Of a DNA stretch of 64,000 nt, positions 35,701-42,765 are shown piece after piece; positions within the stretch are counted from its first letter, which is position 1, and every line of letters begins with the position of its first letter. The position numbers and the translations under genes were made by a program. A model generated the notes under the pieces. The model worked only from the letters and a program-made list of their open reading frames with translations, made no database searches and had not been told where the DNA came from. Source of the stretch: Bacteroidales bacterium (GTDB lineage: Bacteria > Bacteroidota > Bacteroidia > Bacteroidales > UBA932); assembly GCA_015060405.1 (NCBI GenBank), contig SUYN01000002.1, forward strand, positions 1 to 64,000. The letters are read 5' to 3'.

Positions 35701-36080
35701 GCCGGAGCAGCTACTACCATAGCCTCGCCGAGCATCTCCGAATCTTCCTTCATCTCGCCGTTAAGAGCCGAAGTCTCAGCAAGCTGAAGAGTCACATCTG
35801 TGTAAGTGAGTGTCTGGTAACCAAGGCAAGAAAACTCAACCTTGTAAGGACCACCGGCACGCATACCGTTGATGGCATAACGACCGTCGTTGTTGGTGAT
35901 TACACCGTAAACAGTACCGGAAGGAACGTGAGTAGCAACTACTGCTGCTCCTATTACCGGCTGACCGTCAGCGTCAACAACACGTCCACCGAGAGCAGAA
36001 GTTGTCACCTGCGCGAATGCAGAGACAACCATAAGCATCGCTGCAACTGCAGCTACAAGATACTTAATTGTTTGTTTCAT
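32733..36080 (-). CDS. Oar-like TonB-dependent outer-membrane receptor
   Basis: An 1115-residue outer-membrane protein. A signal peptide ends SAFAQ. A carboxypeptidase-regulatory domain (about 28-110, GGRVVDADGQPVIGAAVVAT) is followed by a plug-like domain with SIDAIEEMQVVISPYDVRQ and FIGGGVNAITKSGTNTLKG, and a long beta-barrel ending in GIKYMFN. These features match the Oar group of TonB-dependent receptors, named from Myxococcus Oar. The ligand is unknown. Codon bias is strong and the gene has a good promoter, so it may be abundant. It forms an operon with the BACON/OB lipoprotein gene. Confidence 0.88.
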   Translation of the reverse strand: MKQTIKYLVAAVAAMLMVVSAFAQVTTSALGGRVVDADGQPVIGAAVVATHVPSGTVYGVITNNDGRYAINGMRAGGPYKVEFSCLGYQTLTYTDVTLQLAETSALNGEMKEDSEMLGEAMVVAAPASKFSAQKMGSATNISSTQITSIPTVNRNITDVTRLSPYGGNGMSFAGADGRTANFTVDGANFNNNFGLSDNLPGGGSPISIDAIEEMQVVISPYDVRQTNFIGGGVNAITKSGTNTLKGSAYVYHRNENMRGNMVAGKEVSGARDKDRNTTYGFTLGGPIIKNKLFFFVNAEYSTIPTVVNRWRGSEDGIANPDAYISRTKLEDLKKVSEFVKNEYGYDTGSWTDYPATESNTKLLARVDWNINDNHKLAVRYNYTLNQAWNSTNASSMDGGSRSAFARFSEYGMAYANSLYSMDNLVSTLSVDLNSRLGDNLSNQFLATYSKLDDMRGTNSEDMPFVDIRQDDGSSVLPYIALGYELFTWNNGVHNTHLSIKDDLTYYAGSHKFTAGVNYEYQMADNSYMRNGTGYYRYKSLEDFYAGAAPEVVCLTYGYDGEANPAARVRFHKAGIYGQDEWNVNDSFKLTAGLRLDGLFFDNQDLMTNKAIYDLEYIVDGEARHIDTGKWPSAAITVSPRVGFSWDVLGDNSLKFRGGTGLFSGRLPLVFFTNMPTNSGMVQYQAQVGESKTVINGYKGPSIEKTNSKGEKEYYYDMSAFAGGLLKREALLEKLNSLGFPSTISPEDGTIPSEISAVDPKFKMPQVWKTSFAIDYNFPTSFPFSISAEGIFNKTINGVVIRDWSVKPVDGFARLNGADNRPLYQEFKQTDGKGKNLPAAYVLENTNKGYGYSGTLTMNMRPIEGLSIMAAYTHTVSKELTGMPGSNAASVLNYIGTVYGPNDPGLHNSQYVTPDRFVASLTHSDRSNNHFSFIYEAWRGGYNYSYMTANDMNGDGYNYDLIYIPTDEQVANGEFRFVSENDAQRFMDYVHADKYLSKNQGKYAESYSVYSPWTHRLDFSYKHDFKVKAGKSENTLQLNVDIKNILNIFNSNWGVSKYMNPALGEGRILKYEGYDKDGYATFSTPAAVNPSTQVWNSSIGIGQCWYASVGIKYMFN

Positions 36081-36117
36081 AATGGATTAGTTAATAATAA
36101 TAGGTTTTTTTATGGCG

Positions 36118-36149
36118 CGAAGATACTACTTTTTAACGATGTTATGAAA
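36118..36149 (-). promoter_or_regulatory. Promoter for the Oar-like receptor operon
   Basis: TTTC at 36149-36146, a 20-base spacer and TATCTTCG at 36125-36118 on the reverse strand; one base differs from TAnnTTTG. The leader is about 30 bases. It is divergent from the metK promoter. Confidence 0.55.
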
Positions 36150-36238
36150 TTTTTAAGGTCTTTTTATCATACTCATGGGATCATTTCCTCTTTTTTACCT
36201 ATTAATTGCCCGGAAGAGACATCGCGGATGCATAAAAT

Positions 36239-36269
36239 TTTGAATATGTCGGATTTATATATATCTTTG
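36239..36269 (+). promoter_or_regulatory. Promoter of the metK leader
   Basis: TTTG at 36239-36242, a 19-base spacer and TATCTTTG at 36262-36269 match the consensus perfectly. Transcription should start near 36276, giving a leader of about 300 bases that carries all the elements up to metK at 36577. Confidence 0.8.
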
Positions 36270-36305
36270 CGGCCCGAAAAAGGGAAGGCACCTGCAAAGG
36301 TGGAG

Positions 36306-36357
36306 ACATGTGGAGAGATTTGGCTGCTTGCAACCACGTTAAAAAATGCTAAAATGT
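36306..36357 (+). ncRNA. SAM-II riboswitch
   Basis: The conserved SAM-II features are present in order. A P1 strand ATGTGG at 36308-36313 pairs with CCACGT at 36334-36339 (one G-U). Between them are GATTTGG at 36317-36323 and CTTGCA at 36327-36332. The 3' segment GTTAAA at 36338-36343 is followed by the invariant GCTAAA at 36348-36353. SAM-II is a pseudoknot aptamer for S-adenosylmethionine known from Alphaproteobacteria and Bacteroidota. Control of metK, which makes SAM, is the expected feedback logic. The aptamer ends on the start codon of a micro-ORF rather than at metK itself. Confidence 0.85.
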
Positions 36358-36380
36358 TGACTATGGTCATCAAGCCATGA
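36354..36380 (+). other. Micro-ORF 1 at the riboswitch 3' end (MLTMVIKP)
   Basis: An ATG at 36354 lies inside the 3' end of the SAM-II aptamer and opens an 8-codon frame with two Met codons, ending TGA at 36378-36380. Ligand binding to SAM-II normally hides the adjacent ribosome-binding region, so translation of this ORF could be what the riboswitch controls. Not demonstrated. Confidence 0.4.
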
Positions 36381-36415
36381 TGACCGCTTTCATATCAATG
36401 TTTTGTGTTTTGTGA
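36377..36415 (+). other. Micro-ORF 2, Met-rich leader peptide (MMTAFISMFCVL)
   Basis: The ATG at 36377 overlaps the stop of micro-ORF 1 as ATGA. It encodes 12 residues with three Mets and ends TGA at 36413-36415, three bases before a terminator hairpin. A hairpin GGTCATCA (36365-36372)/TGATGACC (36378-36385) spans the junction of the two frames. The layout resembles an amino-acid attenuator leader. Confidence 0.45.
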
Positions 36416-36417
36416 CG

Positions 36418-36447
36418 GCTCCGCATTCTTGTGGGGCTTTTGTTTTT
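36418..36447 (+). terminator. Intrinsic terminator/attenuator in the metK leader
   Basis: GCTCCGCA at 36418-36425 pairs with TGTGGGGC at 36430-36437 (two G-U pairs), with loop TTCT, then TTTTGTTTTT. It lies about 130 bases before metK, so transcription must pass it to express metK from the upstream promoter. Confidence 0.8.
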
Positions 36448-36448
36448 A

Positions 36449-36473
36449 GATCGCCGGTCAAGCCGGCGATGAC
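36449..36473 (+). repeat. Intact 25-bp palindromic element in the metK leader
   Basis: ATCGCCGG and CCGGCGAT form an 8-bp stem with loop TCAAG, followed by GAC. It lies between the attenuator and the tandem array. Confidence 0.85.
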
Positions 36474-36480
36474 AACTGAC

Positions 36481-36548
36481 GTCAAGCCCGACAACAACTG
36501 ACGTCAAGCCCGACAACAACTGACGTCAAGCCCGACCTGATCGGGCTT
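36481..36548 (+). repeat. Three-unit 22-bp tandem array ending in a hairpin
   Basis: GTCAAGCCCGAC recurs at 36481, 36503 and 36525 with ACAACT/AACAACTGAC between, an exact 22-base period. The last unit ends in a perfect 8-bp hairpin, AAGCCCGA (36528-36535)/TCGGGCTT (36541-36548), 28 bases before the metK ATG. It could be a second terminator-like structure or mRNA-protecting. Confidence 0.8.
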
Positions 36549-36576
36549 CTATAGGGATAATATAAAACCAAAAGAT

Positions 36577-37896
36577 ATGAACTACTTATTTACATCAGAA
36601 TCGGTGTCGGAAGGACACCCAGACAAGGTCTCGGACCAGATTTCAGATGCCATTCTTGACGAATTCCTCCGTCAGGATCCGGAATCAAAGGTGGCTTGCG
36701 AAACATTCTGCAGCACCGGACTCGTGGTTGTTGGAGGAGAAGTCCGCTCGGAAGACGCTTATGTGGACATTCCCAAGACAGTACGCCGCGTAATCAACAA
36801 GATCGGCTACAACAAGGCAGAATACATGTTCGACGGCAACTCATGCGGTATTCTCTCAGCCCTGCACGAGCAGAGCGTGGACATCAACCGCGGTGTGGTC
36901 GGCGAGGATGCAGATGCACAGGGTGCGGGCGACCAGGGAATGATGTTCGGCTACGCATGCCGTGACACAAAGGAATATATGCCCCTGCCGCTGGCCCTGT
37001 CACACCAGGCGCTGCTTCTGCTCGCCAAGATACGCAAACAGAACCCGGAGCTCATGCCTTATCTTCGTCCAGACTCGAAGTCACAGTTCACCATCGAATA
37101 TGACGGTGACACAAACAAGCCTGTACGCGTGCACACGATTGTGATTTCTACCCAGCACGACGAGTTCACTCCTGCATCACTCGGCAACATGAGCTATGCC
37201 GACGGCTGCGCACAGTTCGGACAGAAGCGCGTGGATGAAGCCATGCAGGCAAAGATCAGGGAGGACGTGCAGAACATCCTTCTTCCTATGCTCATAGAGT
37301 CCCTCAGCCCTGAAGAGGCTGCCCTTTTCAAGGGAGACCACATCCTCCATGTCAATCCTACAGGAAAGTTCGTGATCGGCGGCCCTCACGGAGACACAGG
37401 ACTCACAGGACGCAAGATCATCGTGGACACATATGGCGGCAAGGGAGCACACGGCGGCGGAGCCTTCTCTGGAAAGGACCCTTCAAAGGTTGACCGTTCT
37501 GCGGCATATGCGGCACGTTACATCGCCAAGAACATGGTGGCTGCAGGAGTGGCACGCGAGATGCTCGTCCAGCTTTCATATGCAATCGGAGTGGCACGCC
37601 CCGTAAGCATATATGTAAACACTTACGGCACAGCAGCCAACGGTCTGAGCGACGCAGAGATAGCTGAAAGGATCAACACCCTCTTCGACCTGCGCCCGGC
37701 AAAGATCATCGAGAAGTTCTGCCTCAAGAAACCTATCTACGAGCCTACAGCTTCATACGGACATGTAGGACGCGACCCTTACAAGGCGATGGTTACAGTA
37801 AGACGCGACGGAAAGAATGTACAGGAGCTTGTACAGTTCTTCGGATGGGAGCTCCTCGACGCTGTGGATATGATCAAAGAGTCCTTCGGGCTTTGA
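36577..37896 (+). CDS. metK: S-adenosylmethionine synthetase
   Basis: A 439-residue enzyme that makes SAM from ATP and methionine. Motifs: [19 protein letters not shown] (about 11-29, ATP/Mg site), [12 protein letters not shown], the P-loop-like [20 protein letters not shown], and the C-terminal [14 protein letters not shown]. Length is normal for Bacteroidota. Expression is predicted to be feedback-controlled by the SAM-II leader 220 bases upstream. It is convergent with smpB across a strong bidirectional terminator. Confidence 0.97.
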   Translation: MNYLFTSESVSEGHPDKVSDQISDAILDEFLRQDPESKVACETFCSTGLVVVGGEVRSEDAYVDIPKTVRRVINKIGYNKAEYMFDGNSCGILSALHEQSVDINRGVVGEDADAQGAGDQGMMFGYACRDTKEYMPLPLALSHQALLLLAKIRKQNPELMPYLRPDSKSQFTIEYDGDTNKPVRVHTIVISTQHDEFTPASLGNMSYADGCAQFGQKRVDEAMQAKIREDVQNILLPMLIESLSPEEAALFKGDHILHVNPTGKFVIGGPHGDTGLTGRKIIVDTYGGKGAHGGGAFSGKDPSKVDRSAAYAARYIAKNMVAAGVAREMLVQLSYAIGVARPVSIYVNTYGTAANGLSDAEIAERINTLFDLRPAKIIEKFCLKKPIYEPTASYGHVGRDPYKAMVTVRRDGKNVQELVQFFGWELLDAVDMIKESFGL

Positions 37897-37906
37897 CGAC
37901 ATAAAA

Positions 37907-37951
37907 GATTCCCGGTCAAGCCGGGAATGACTAAAGCAAGCCGGGAATGAC
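37907..37951 (+). repeat. Palindromic element plus a partial tandem copy
   Basis: An intact 25-bp copy lies at 37907-37931 (stem TTCCCGG/CCGGGAA, loop TCAAG). A half copy (AAGCCGGGAATGAC) at 37938-37951 repeats its second half with a 20-base period. It sits between the metK stop and the shared terminator. Confidence 0.85.
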
Positions 37952-37952
37952 T

Positions 37953-37994
37953 AAAGACAGTAAAGGAAGCCGCTCGGCTTCCTTTACTGTCTTT
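37953..37994. terminator. Bidirectional terminator between metK and smpB
   Basis: A perfect 20-bp inverted repeat: 37953-37972 pairs with 37975-37994 around CT (arm sequence AAAGACAGTAAAGGAAGCCG). It ends in TTT for the plus strand and is flanked by T-rich sequence on both sides. The right end touches the smpB stop codon. Confidence 0.85.
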
Positions 37995-38442
37995 ATATTC
38001 TTTCCATCTCGCGGCGGAGGTCCTTTTCCTTAATTGAGGCGCGCTTGTCGTATTCCTTCTTACCGCGCGCAAGGGCAATCAGCAGTTTGGCATATCCGTT
38101 ATCCGCTATATAGAGCTTGACGCCTACTATAGTCAGACCCTTTTCCTTGACCGCCCTCTGGAGTCTGTTCAGTTCCTTGCGACTGAGAAGAAGCTTGCGG
38201 TCGCGGCGAGGATCATGCTTCCCCCAGCTGCCCCACCAGTACTCGGCTATATGCATGTTCTTGACATACAGCTCATTACTGTTGAAATAGCAGAATGCAT
38301 CCACCAAGGATGCCTTTCCGGCCCTTATGGACTTTATCTCTGTGCCTGTAAGCACTATTCCCGCCTGAAAAGTCTCTATGAACTCATAGTCAAACGAGGC
38401 TCTCCTGTTCTTTATCTCCACACTGCTCTTTGCTTTCGGCAT
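37993..38442 (-). CDS. smpB: SsrA-binding protein
   Basis: A 149-residue tmRNA partner in trans-translation. Motifs: [20 protein letters not shown], then [37 protein letters not shown], and the basic tail [19 protein letters not shown] that enters the ribosomal A site. Normal length. No tmRNA gene is seen in the window. It is convergent with metK. Confidence 0.95.
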   Translation of the reverse strand: MPKAKSSVEIKNRRASFDYEFIETFQAGIVLTGTEIKSIRAGKASLVDAFCYFNSNELYVKNMHIAEYWWGSWGKHDPRRDRKLLLSRKELNRLQRAVKEKGLTIVGVKLYIADNGYAKLLIALARGKKEYDKRASIKEKDLRREMERI

Positions 38443-38482
38443 ATCCGTTATTCTTCAAAAAAATTATTCCAAACTCCCTGTC

Positions 38483-38566
38483 TGTCCAGAAAAAACGGCA
38501 TTTTTATGAACAGAAGTCCGATTTTCGCCACCTTGTCCACAAAACAGGCCGTTTTTATGGACAGGC
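38483..38566. repeat. Imperfect short repeats in the smpB-miaA gap
   Basis: TGTCCAGAAAAAACGGC (from 38483) and a related TGTCCACAAAACAGGC (about 38534) are direct repeats. GCCGTTTTTATGGACA (about 38548-38563) is an inverted version of the first. The rest of 38443-38630 has no gene. This looks like a small palindromic repeat different from the 25-bp element. Confidence 0.5.
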
Positions 38567-38630
38567 GGATGTAAAACACCGTACAGAGTTGCAAATGTAG
38601 TGCTTTTTTCCAAAATGCTGCATAAAATAC

Positions 38631-38638
38631 TATCTTTG
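38631..38638 (+). promoter_or_regulatory. -7 box for miaA
   Basis: TATCTTTG, 25 bases before the ATG at 38664. The -33 region is poor. Confidence 0.5.
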
Positions 38639-38663
38639 CACATGAAGGCTAATCAAGCGACCT

Positions 38664-39737
38664 ATGGCAAAGAAACCATTCACACCGATTCCACCGATGG
38701 CGGAGCTGCCTCCTGCTGAGGAGATCAACGTCAAGGAAGTACTGCACAAGTACCTCTCCGGAGAAACAGACCTGATCTGCGTCCTGGGGCCGACTGCCTC
38801 GGGAAAGACAAAGTACGCAGTCCGGCTTGCGCGTCAGATCAACGAGTTGCTGAAGGAGATTCCCGGTCAGGCCGGGAATGACAGACGAAGGGAGCATCAG
38901 GCGTTCTTCCCGCACCTTCTCCGAAAGGCTCAGTCTGGTGCGGAGATCATTTCAGCGGATTCAAGGCAGGTGTACCGTGGAATGGACATAGGGACCGGAA
39001 AGGACCTGAACGAATATGAAGATATCCCCTACCATCTTATGGACATAGTGGATGCCGGTTCCAAATACAACATTTTCGAATATCAGAGAGACTTCGAAAA
39101 GGCATATAAGGACATCGTCGACAGGGGCGGAATACCTATCCTATGCGGAGGAAGCGGCCTGTACATAGAGGCCGCCACCTGCGGCTACTCCCTTCCGGAA
39201 GTACCGCCGGACCCGCAGCTCCGTGCCGAACTGGAAAAGAAATCCGACGAAGAACTTGTGGCACAGCTGTCTTCCCTCAAGCCTCTCCACAACACAACTG
39301 ACTACGACACCCGCAAACGACTGATAAGAGCTCTGGAAATAGCCATATATGAATCCGCACACCCTGTACAGCGCTCGTCATTCCTGCCCAAGAACACTTA
39401 TTACATAGGTACTCTCGTTTCTCGTGAGGTGAGGAACGAAAAGATTGACAGACGTCTTGACGCCAGACTGGATGAAGGTATGGTCGAGGAAATCAAAGGG
39501 CTTATGGACGGGACTCACCCCGCTCTTGCTCCGGACCACAGGCCCGTCCCTGCCGAAGACCTCATCTACTACGGGCTCGAGTACAAGTTCGTCACCTTGT
39601 ACCTCACAGGAGAACTGACCTTCGGACAGATGCGCACACAGCTTGCGACAGCAATCCACCAGTTTGCCAAACGTCAGATGACATGGTTCCGCGGGATGGA
39701 ACGCAAAGGCATCACCATCCACTGGACCCGCCCGTAA
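38664..39737 (+). CDS. miaA: tRNA dimethylallyltransferase with in-frame palindromic insertion
   Basis: A 357-residue enzyme that adds a dimethylallyl group to A37 of tRNAs reading UNN codons. P-loop GPTASGKT (about 42-49), ISADSRQVYRGMDIGTGKD (about 96-114), and the C-terminal tRNA-binding KRQMTWFRGMER. Between the P-loop helix and the ISADS strand, where the family normally has only a few residues, there is a stretch of roughly 30 residues, including IPGQAGND (66-73), which is encoded by a copy of the 25-bp palindromic element. The frame is intact and the catalytic residues remain. An N-terminal extension of about 34 residues is also longer than usual. Confidence 0.93.
   Translation: MAKKPFTPIPPMAELPPAEEINVKEVLHKYLSGETDLICVLGPTASGKTKYAVRLARQINELLKEIPGQAGNDRRREHQAFFPHLLRKAQSGAEIISADSRQVYRGMDIGTGKDLNEYEDIPYHLMDIVDAGSKYNIFEYQRDFEKAYKDIVDRGGIPILCGGSGLYIEAATCGYSLPEVPPDPQLRAELEKKSDEELVAQLSSLKPLHNTTDYDTRKRLIRALEIAIYESAHPVQRSSFLPKNTYYIGTLVSREVRNEKIDRRLDARLDEGMVEEIKGLMDGTHPALAPDHRPVPAEDLIYYGLEYKFVTLYLTGELTFGQMRTQLATAIHQFAKRQMTWFRGMERKGITIHWTRP
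38858..38882 (+). repeat. 25-bp palindromic element inside miaA
   Basis: Differs by a single base (loop TCAGG for TCAAG) from the intergenic copy at 37907-37931. The 7-bp stem TTCCCGG/CCGGGAA is perfect. It covers codons 65-73 of miaA. Confidence 0.9.
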
Positions 39738-39744
39738 CCTACAT

Positions 39745-40569
39745 TTATCCTTCAGGGTAGAATTTCGATGCGACCGGAAGACCGGAAGGGATGACGAAGT
39801 GATGACCCTCGTCCTTCCATGTGTCCTCATCCCACTCAGGGCTCAGATACTGACCATGATGGTCCGCAATGAAGGCCAGATAGGTAATCGGGAATCCCTG
39901 TGCAAGATACTGTGACTCATAGAAGGTCTGCACAGCGAAGAGTGCTTCCACTGCATCGCGTCCGCACACAGAGAGAAGATCGCTCTCATAAAGTCTTTCA
40001 CGGTCTTCCCCATATATATCAGTAGCGGATGCGAGGATCTTCAGATCGTTCTGCCGAGCCATGGCAAACGAATACTCGAACAGATAACGGCTGTCCGTCT
40101 TCAGATGCACTATGCCGCCGGGACGCAGGAAATTGCGGTAACGGTTCATGAACAGAGGACTTGTAAGCCTCTTCTTCTCGCGGCCGATCTGTGGGTCAGC
40201 AAAGGTTATCCATATTTCGGAAACCTCTCCTTCAGCAAAAAGAGACTCGATGAACTCTATACGGGTGCGCAGGAAGGCAACATTGGCCAGAGAATGTTCT
40301 GTCGCATACTTGGCCCCTTTCCACAGGCGTGCCCCCTTGATGTCCACACCTATGTAGTTGCAGGAAGGATTGCGTTCTGCAAGGTCCACAGTGTAGTCTC
40401 CCTTTCCGCAACCGAGCTCCACCACAATGGGATTGTCATTGCCGAAGACGTCGCGTCCCCAGTTTCCCTTCAACGGATGATCGCAGTTCAGCACCTCTGA
40501 AGTGGCAGGCTGTACAAGACATCTGAAGGTCTCGTTCTCACGAAATTTCCTAAGCTTGTCCTTTCCCAT
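39745..40569 (-). CDS. trmB: tRNA (guanine-N7)-methyltransferase
   Basis: A 274-residue SAM-dependent methyltransferase that makes m7G46 in tRNA. Motifs: VVELGCGKGDYTVDLAE (SAM-binding motif I), NYIGVDIKGARLWKGAK, and WITFADPQIGREKKRLTSP, matching the TrmB signature FPDPW..K..H in the Bacteroidota form. A Met at 40662 would add 31 Arg/Ser-rich residues read through the end of ricT; MGKDKLRKF at 40569 is the natural start, overlapping ricT by 20 bases. Convergent with miaA, with a 7-base gap. Confidence 0.92.
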   Translation of the reverse strand: MGKDKLRKFRENETFRCLVQPATSEVLNCDHPLKGNWGRDVFGNDNPIVVELGCGKGDYTVDLAERNPSCNYIGVDIKGARLWKGAKYATEHSLANVAFLRTRIEFIESLFAEGEVSEIWITFADPQIGREKKRLTSPLFMNRYRNFLRPGGIVHLKTDSRYLFEYSFAMARQNDLKILASATDIYGEDRERLYESDLLSVCGRDAVEALFAVQTFYESQYLAQGFPITYLAFIADHHGQYLSPEWDEDTWKDEGHHFVIPSGLPVASKFYPEG

Positions 40570-41713
40570 CTGCCTTTGCCTTTGACTTGTTCTTGTTTCC
40601 GGACTTCTTCTTCCTCTTGTTCTTGCGCTTGCGCAACTCATCGAAACGGCTGATGCTGTCATCGCCCACAGCAGTCACGAACTCCGGAACAGCAGGCTCG
40701 TCATTCTTCAGCGAAGCAGGCTTCTCGCCGTTGCGGTTCATCCTGATGATGTCCCATACATCCTCCGCGTAAAGAGGATAGAGGTTTGCAAGCGACGAAG
40801 GATCATATGAGAAATACATGATCTCACGGAGGATATCAGTCTTCATGAGATATGCAAGACCATCCTCAAATTCCAACGGATTATGCACTTTCGGAATCCT
40901 GGTCTGCGCATCCATGTATGCGGCAGTCTCGTAATTGAGACAACACTTGAGCTTGCCGCACTGGCCGGCAAGTTTTGTAGGATTCAGAGAAAGATCCTGA
41001 CAGCGGGCTGCAGAAGTGGTGATGGACTGGAAACTGGAGATGTAGTTCGAACAGCAGAGCTCACGGCCGCAGACGCCGAGGCCTCCGATGAGGCCGGCCT
41101 CCTGTCGGGCACCGATCTGCTTCATCTCGATCCTGATGCGGAACTCCTCTGCAAAGACCTTGATCAGCTGTCGGAAGTCCACACGTCCGTCAGCTATATA
41201 GTAGAATATGGCCTTGGAACCGTCACCCTGGAACTCCACGTCGCCTATCTTCATGTCAAGTCCGAGTTCGGCTGCAATCTGTCTGGAACGGATCATAGTC
41301 TCATGCTCGCGGGCAATCGCCTCCTGCCATCTCTCGATGTCGAAAAGCTTCGCCTTGCGATATATCCTCTTGAATTCGAAATTCTCCGGGTTGATCCTCT
41401 TGCTCTTCATCTGACGTCCCACTATAGGTCCCTCGAGAGTCACTATTCCCAGATCATGTCCGTTCGCAGCCTCCACTATCACCAGGTCACCGGTCTTGAT
41501 GCTCTGGCCTGAGCCGTTGCGGAATATGGCCTTCCTTGTGTTCTTGAAACGGACTTCGAAATAATCCTTGTATTGTTCCTGACTGACACCGTCAAGCCAG
41601 TCATAGACCTCAAGCTTGCAGCATCCCGGACGATAGGTGCATTCAACCTCTCCCGCCTCATTTCTCTCTACCGCACATCCGCGTGAGCAGTCATATCTCT
41701 TTGATTCATTCAT
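40550..41713 (-). CDS. ricT: PSP1-domain RicT family iron-sulfur protein
   Basis: A 387-residue homologue of Bacillus YaaT/RicT. The PSP1 domain (about 60-200) includes GDLVIVEAANGHDLGIV and is followed by the conserved Cys region GLGVCGRELCCSNYI and GQCGKLKCCLNYE. RicT binds iron-sulfur clusters with partner proteins and influences RNA maturation in Bacillus; the role in Bacteroidota is less clear. An extra N-terminal CSRGC pair and a Lys/Asn-rich tail are present. The start at 41713 gives an ATGA overlap with holB; a Met at 41836 would run antiphase through holB. The holB-ricT pairing is also seen in Firmicutes. Confidence 0.88.
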   Translation of the reverse strand: MNESKRYDCSRGCAVERNEAGEVECTYRPGCCKLEVYDWLDGVSQEQYKDYFEVRFKNTRKAIFRNGSGQSIKTGDLVIVEAANGHDLGIVTLEGPIVGRQMKSKRINPENFEFKRIYRKAKLFDIERWQEAIAREHETMIRSRQIAAELGLDMKIGDVEFQGDGSKAIFYYIADGRVDFRQLIKVFAEEFRIRIEMKQIGARQEAGLIGGLGVCGRELCCSNYISSFQSITTSAARCQDLSLNPTKLAGQCGKLKCCLNYETAAYMDAQTRIPKVHNPLEFEDGLAYLMKTDILREIMYFSYDPSSLANLYPLYAEDVWDIIRMNRNGEKPASLKNDEPAVPEFVTAVGDDSISRFDELRKRKNKRKKKSGNKNKSKAKADGKGQA

Positions 41714-42765
41714 AAGCTTAAAAACATTCGGTTGACAAGGTCGCAGAACAGGATCTTGGAATTCACATTCCTGTCGATCATGGACACGACCTTCTCTATA
41801 TTGGTCATTGATTTCGGACAGAAGTCTTTCCCACATCTGCCGGCAAGCGTCATGAAGAACTCTCTCTCCTCATCTCCGACACCGGCTATCTGCGGCATAT
41901 TCTGCTGAATCATAAATATTTTCCTCATACATTCTCCCGCATAAGCGCAGAAAGCCTTCTGCTTTTCACGGGAATCCAAGGCCGCCATTGCCTCCCCACA
42001 TTCCAGAGCGGCCATAAGGTCACGGGAAAGGATGCCGTTCATCAGATCATGGAACAGTTCCCGGAACAACTCCGAGTCCGAATCCTCCGAAACCGGCTTC
42101 AGACCTTTCACACGGGCTGCCTCCTCTTTTGTCAGAGGCATGACGCGTATGCTCTGACAACGTGAGAATATGGTCTGGAGCACTTTTTCCGGTGCATGGG
42201 TGATGAATATGAACAAGGTCTGCACCGGTGGCTCCTCCACCATCTTCAGGAGCCTGTTTGCAGTCTCCTGATTCATTTTTTCAGGCAGATAGAAAATCAC
42301 TGCCTTGTAACCGTCACCGACAGCAGTCAGAGACAGCTTGTTTATAATAGATCTGGCCTCAGCTACAGCTATGAGGCCGTTCTTGCTTTCTATTCCTATG
42401 GCTTTCTGCAGATCCGCCTCAGTAAAATACGGATCCGACAGTGCCAGTTCCCTCCAATAAGATATGTAAGACTCGGATGTCGGCTTGTCATCCGAAGTCT
42501 TAGGTCCTTTGTTGACCGGAAAGACGAAATGCACATCAGGGTGTATCAGCTTGGCCATCTGACGGCACGAAGGGCACTCTCCGCAAGAGTCTCCCCCGGA
42601 AGGATTGCTGCAGTTGAGGTACTGCACATAGGCCAGGGCAAGAGCCAGGGCGCCACAGCCCTCGTTCTCATACATCAGCATGGCATGGGCCACCCTTCCG
42701 CTGTCTGCCATACCGGCCAACGTACGGGCAACCTCCGCATTTCCTATGATATCTGCAAATCTCAT
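41710..42765 (-). CDS. holB: DNA polymerase III subunit delta'
   Basis: A 351-residue clamp-loader subunit. The order is MRFADIIGNAEV, the RVAHAMLMYENEGCGALALA region (a degenerate P-loop, as usual for delta'), the zinc-binding CGECPSCRQM, AVIFYLPEKMNQETANRLLK, and FIFITHAPEKVLQTIFSRCQ (sensor region). Its start overlaps the stop of the polyprenyl synthase gene by one base (TAATG), and its end overlaps ricT. Confidence 0.9.
   Translation of the reverse strand: MRFADIIGNAEVARTLAGMADSGRVAHAMLMYENEGCGALALALAYVQYLNCSNPSGGDSCGECPSCRQMAKLIHPDVHFVFPVNKGPKTSDDKPTSESYISYWRELALSDPYFTEADLQKAIGIESKNGLIAVAEARSIINKLSLTAVGDGYKAVIFYLPEKMNQETANRLLKMVEEPPVQTLFIFITHAPEKVLQTIFSRCQSIRVMPLTKEEAARVKGLKPVSEDSDSELFRELFHDLMNGILSRDLMAALECGEAMAALDSREKQKAFCAYAGECMRKIFMIQQNMPQIAGVGDEEREFFMTLAGRCGKDFCPKSMTNIEKVVSMIDRNVNSKILFCDLVNRMFLSL

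Noticed and set aside
36081..36117. Riboswitch controlling the Oar-like receptor operon
   Set aside because: The leader between the predicted start of transcription and the ATG is only about 30 bases, too short for a cobalamin or other aptamer.
40570..40662. Extended N-terminus of TrmB
   Set aside because: The added Arg/Ser/Thr-rich residues are the antiphase reading of the Lys-rich tail of ricT; MGKDKLRKF is the natural start.
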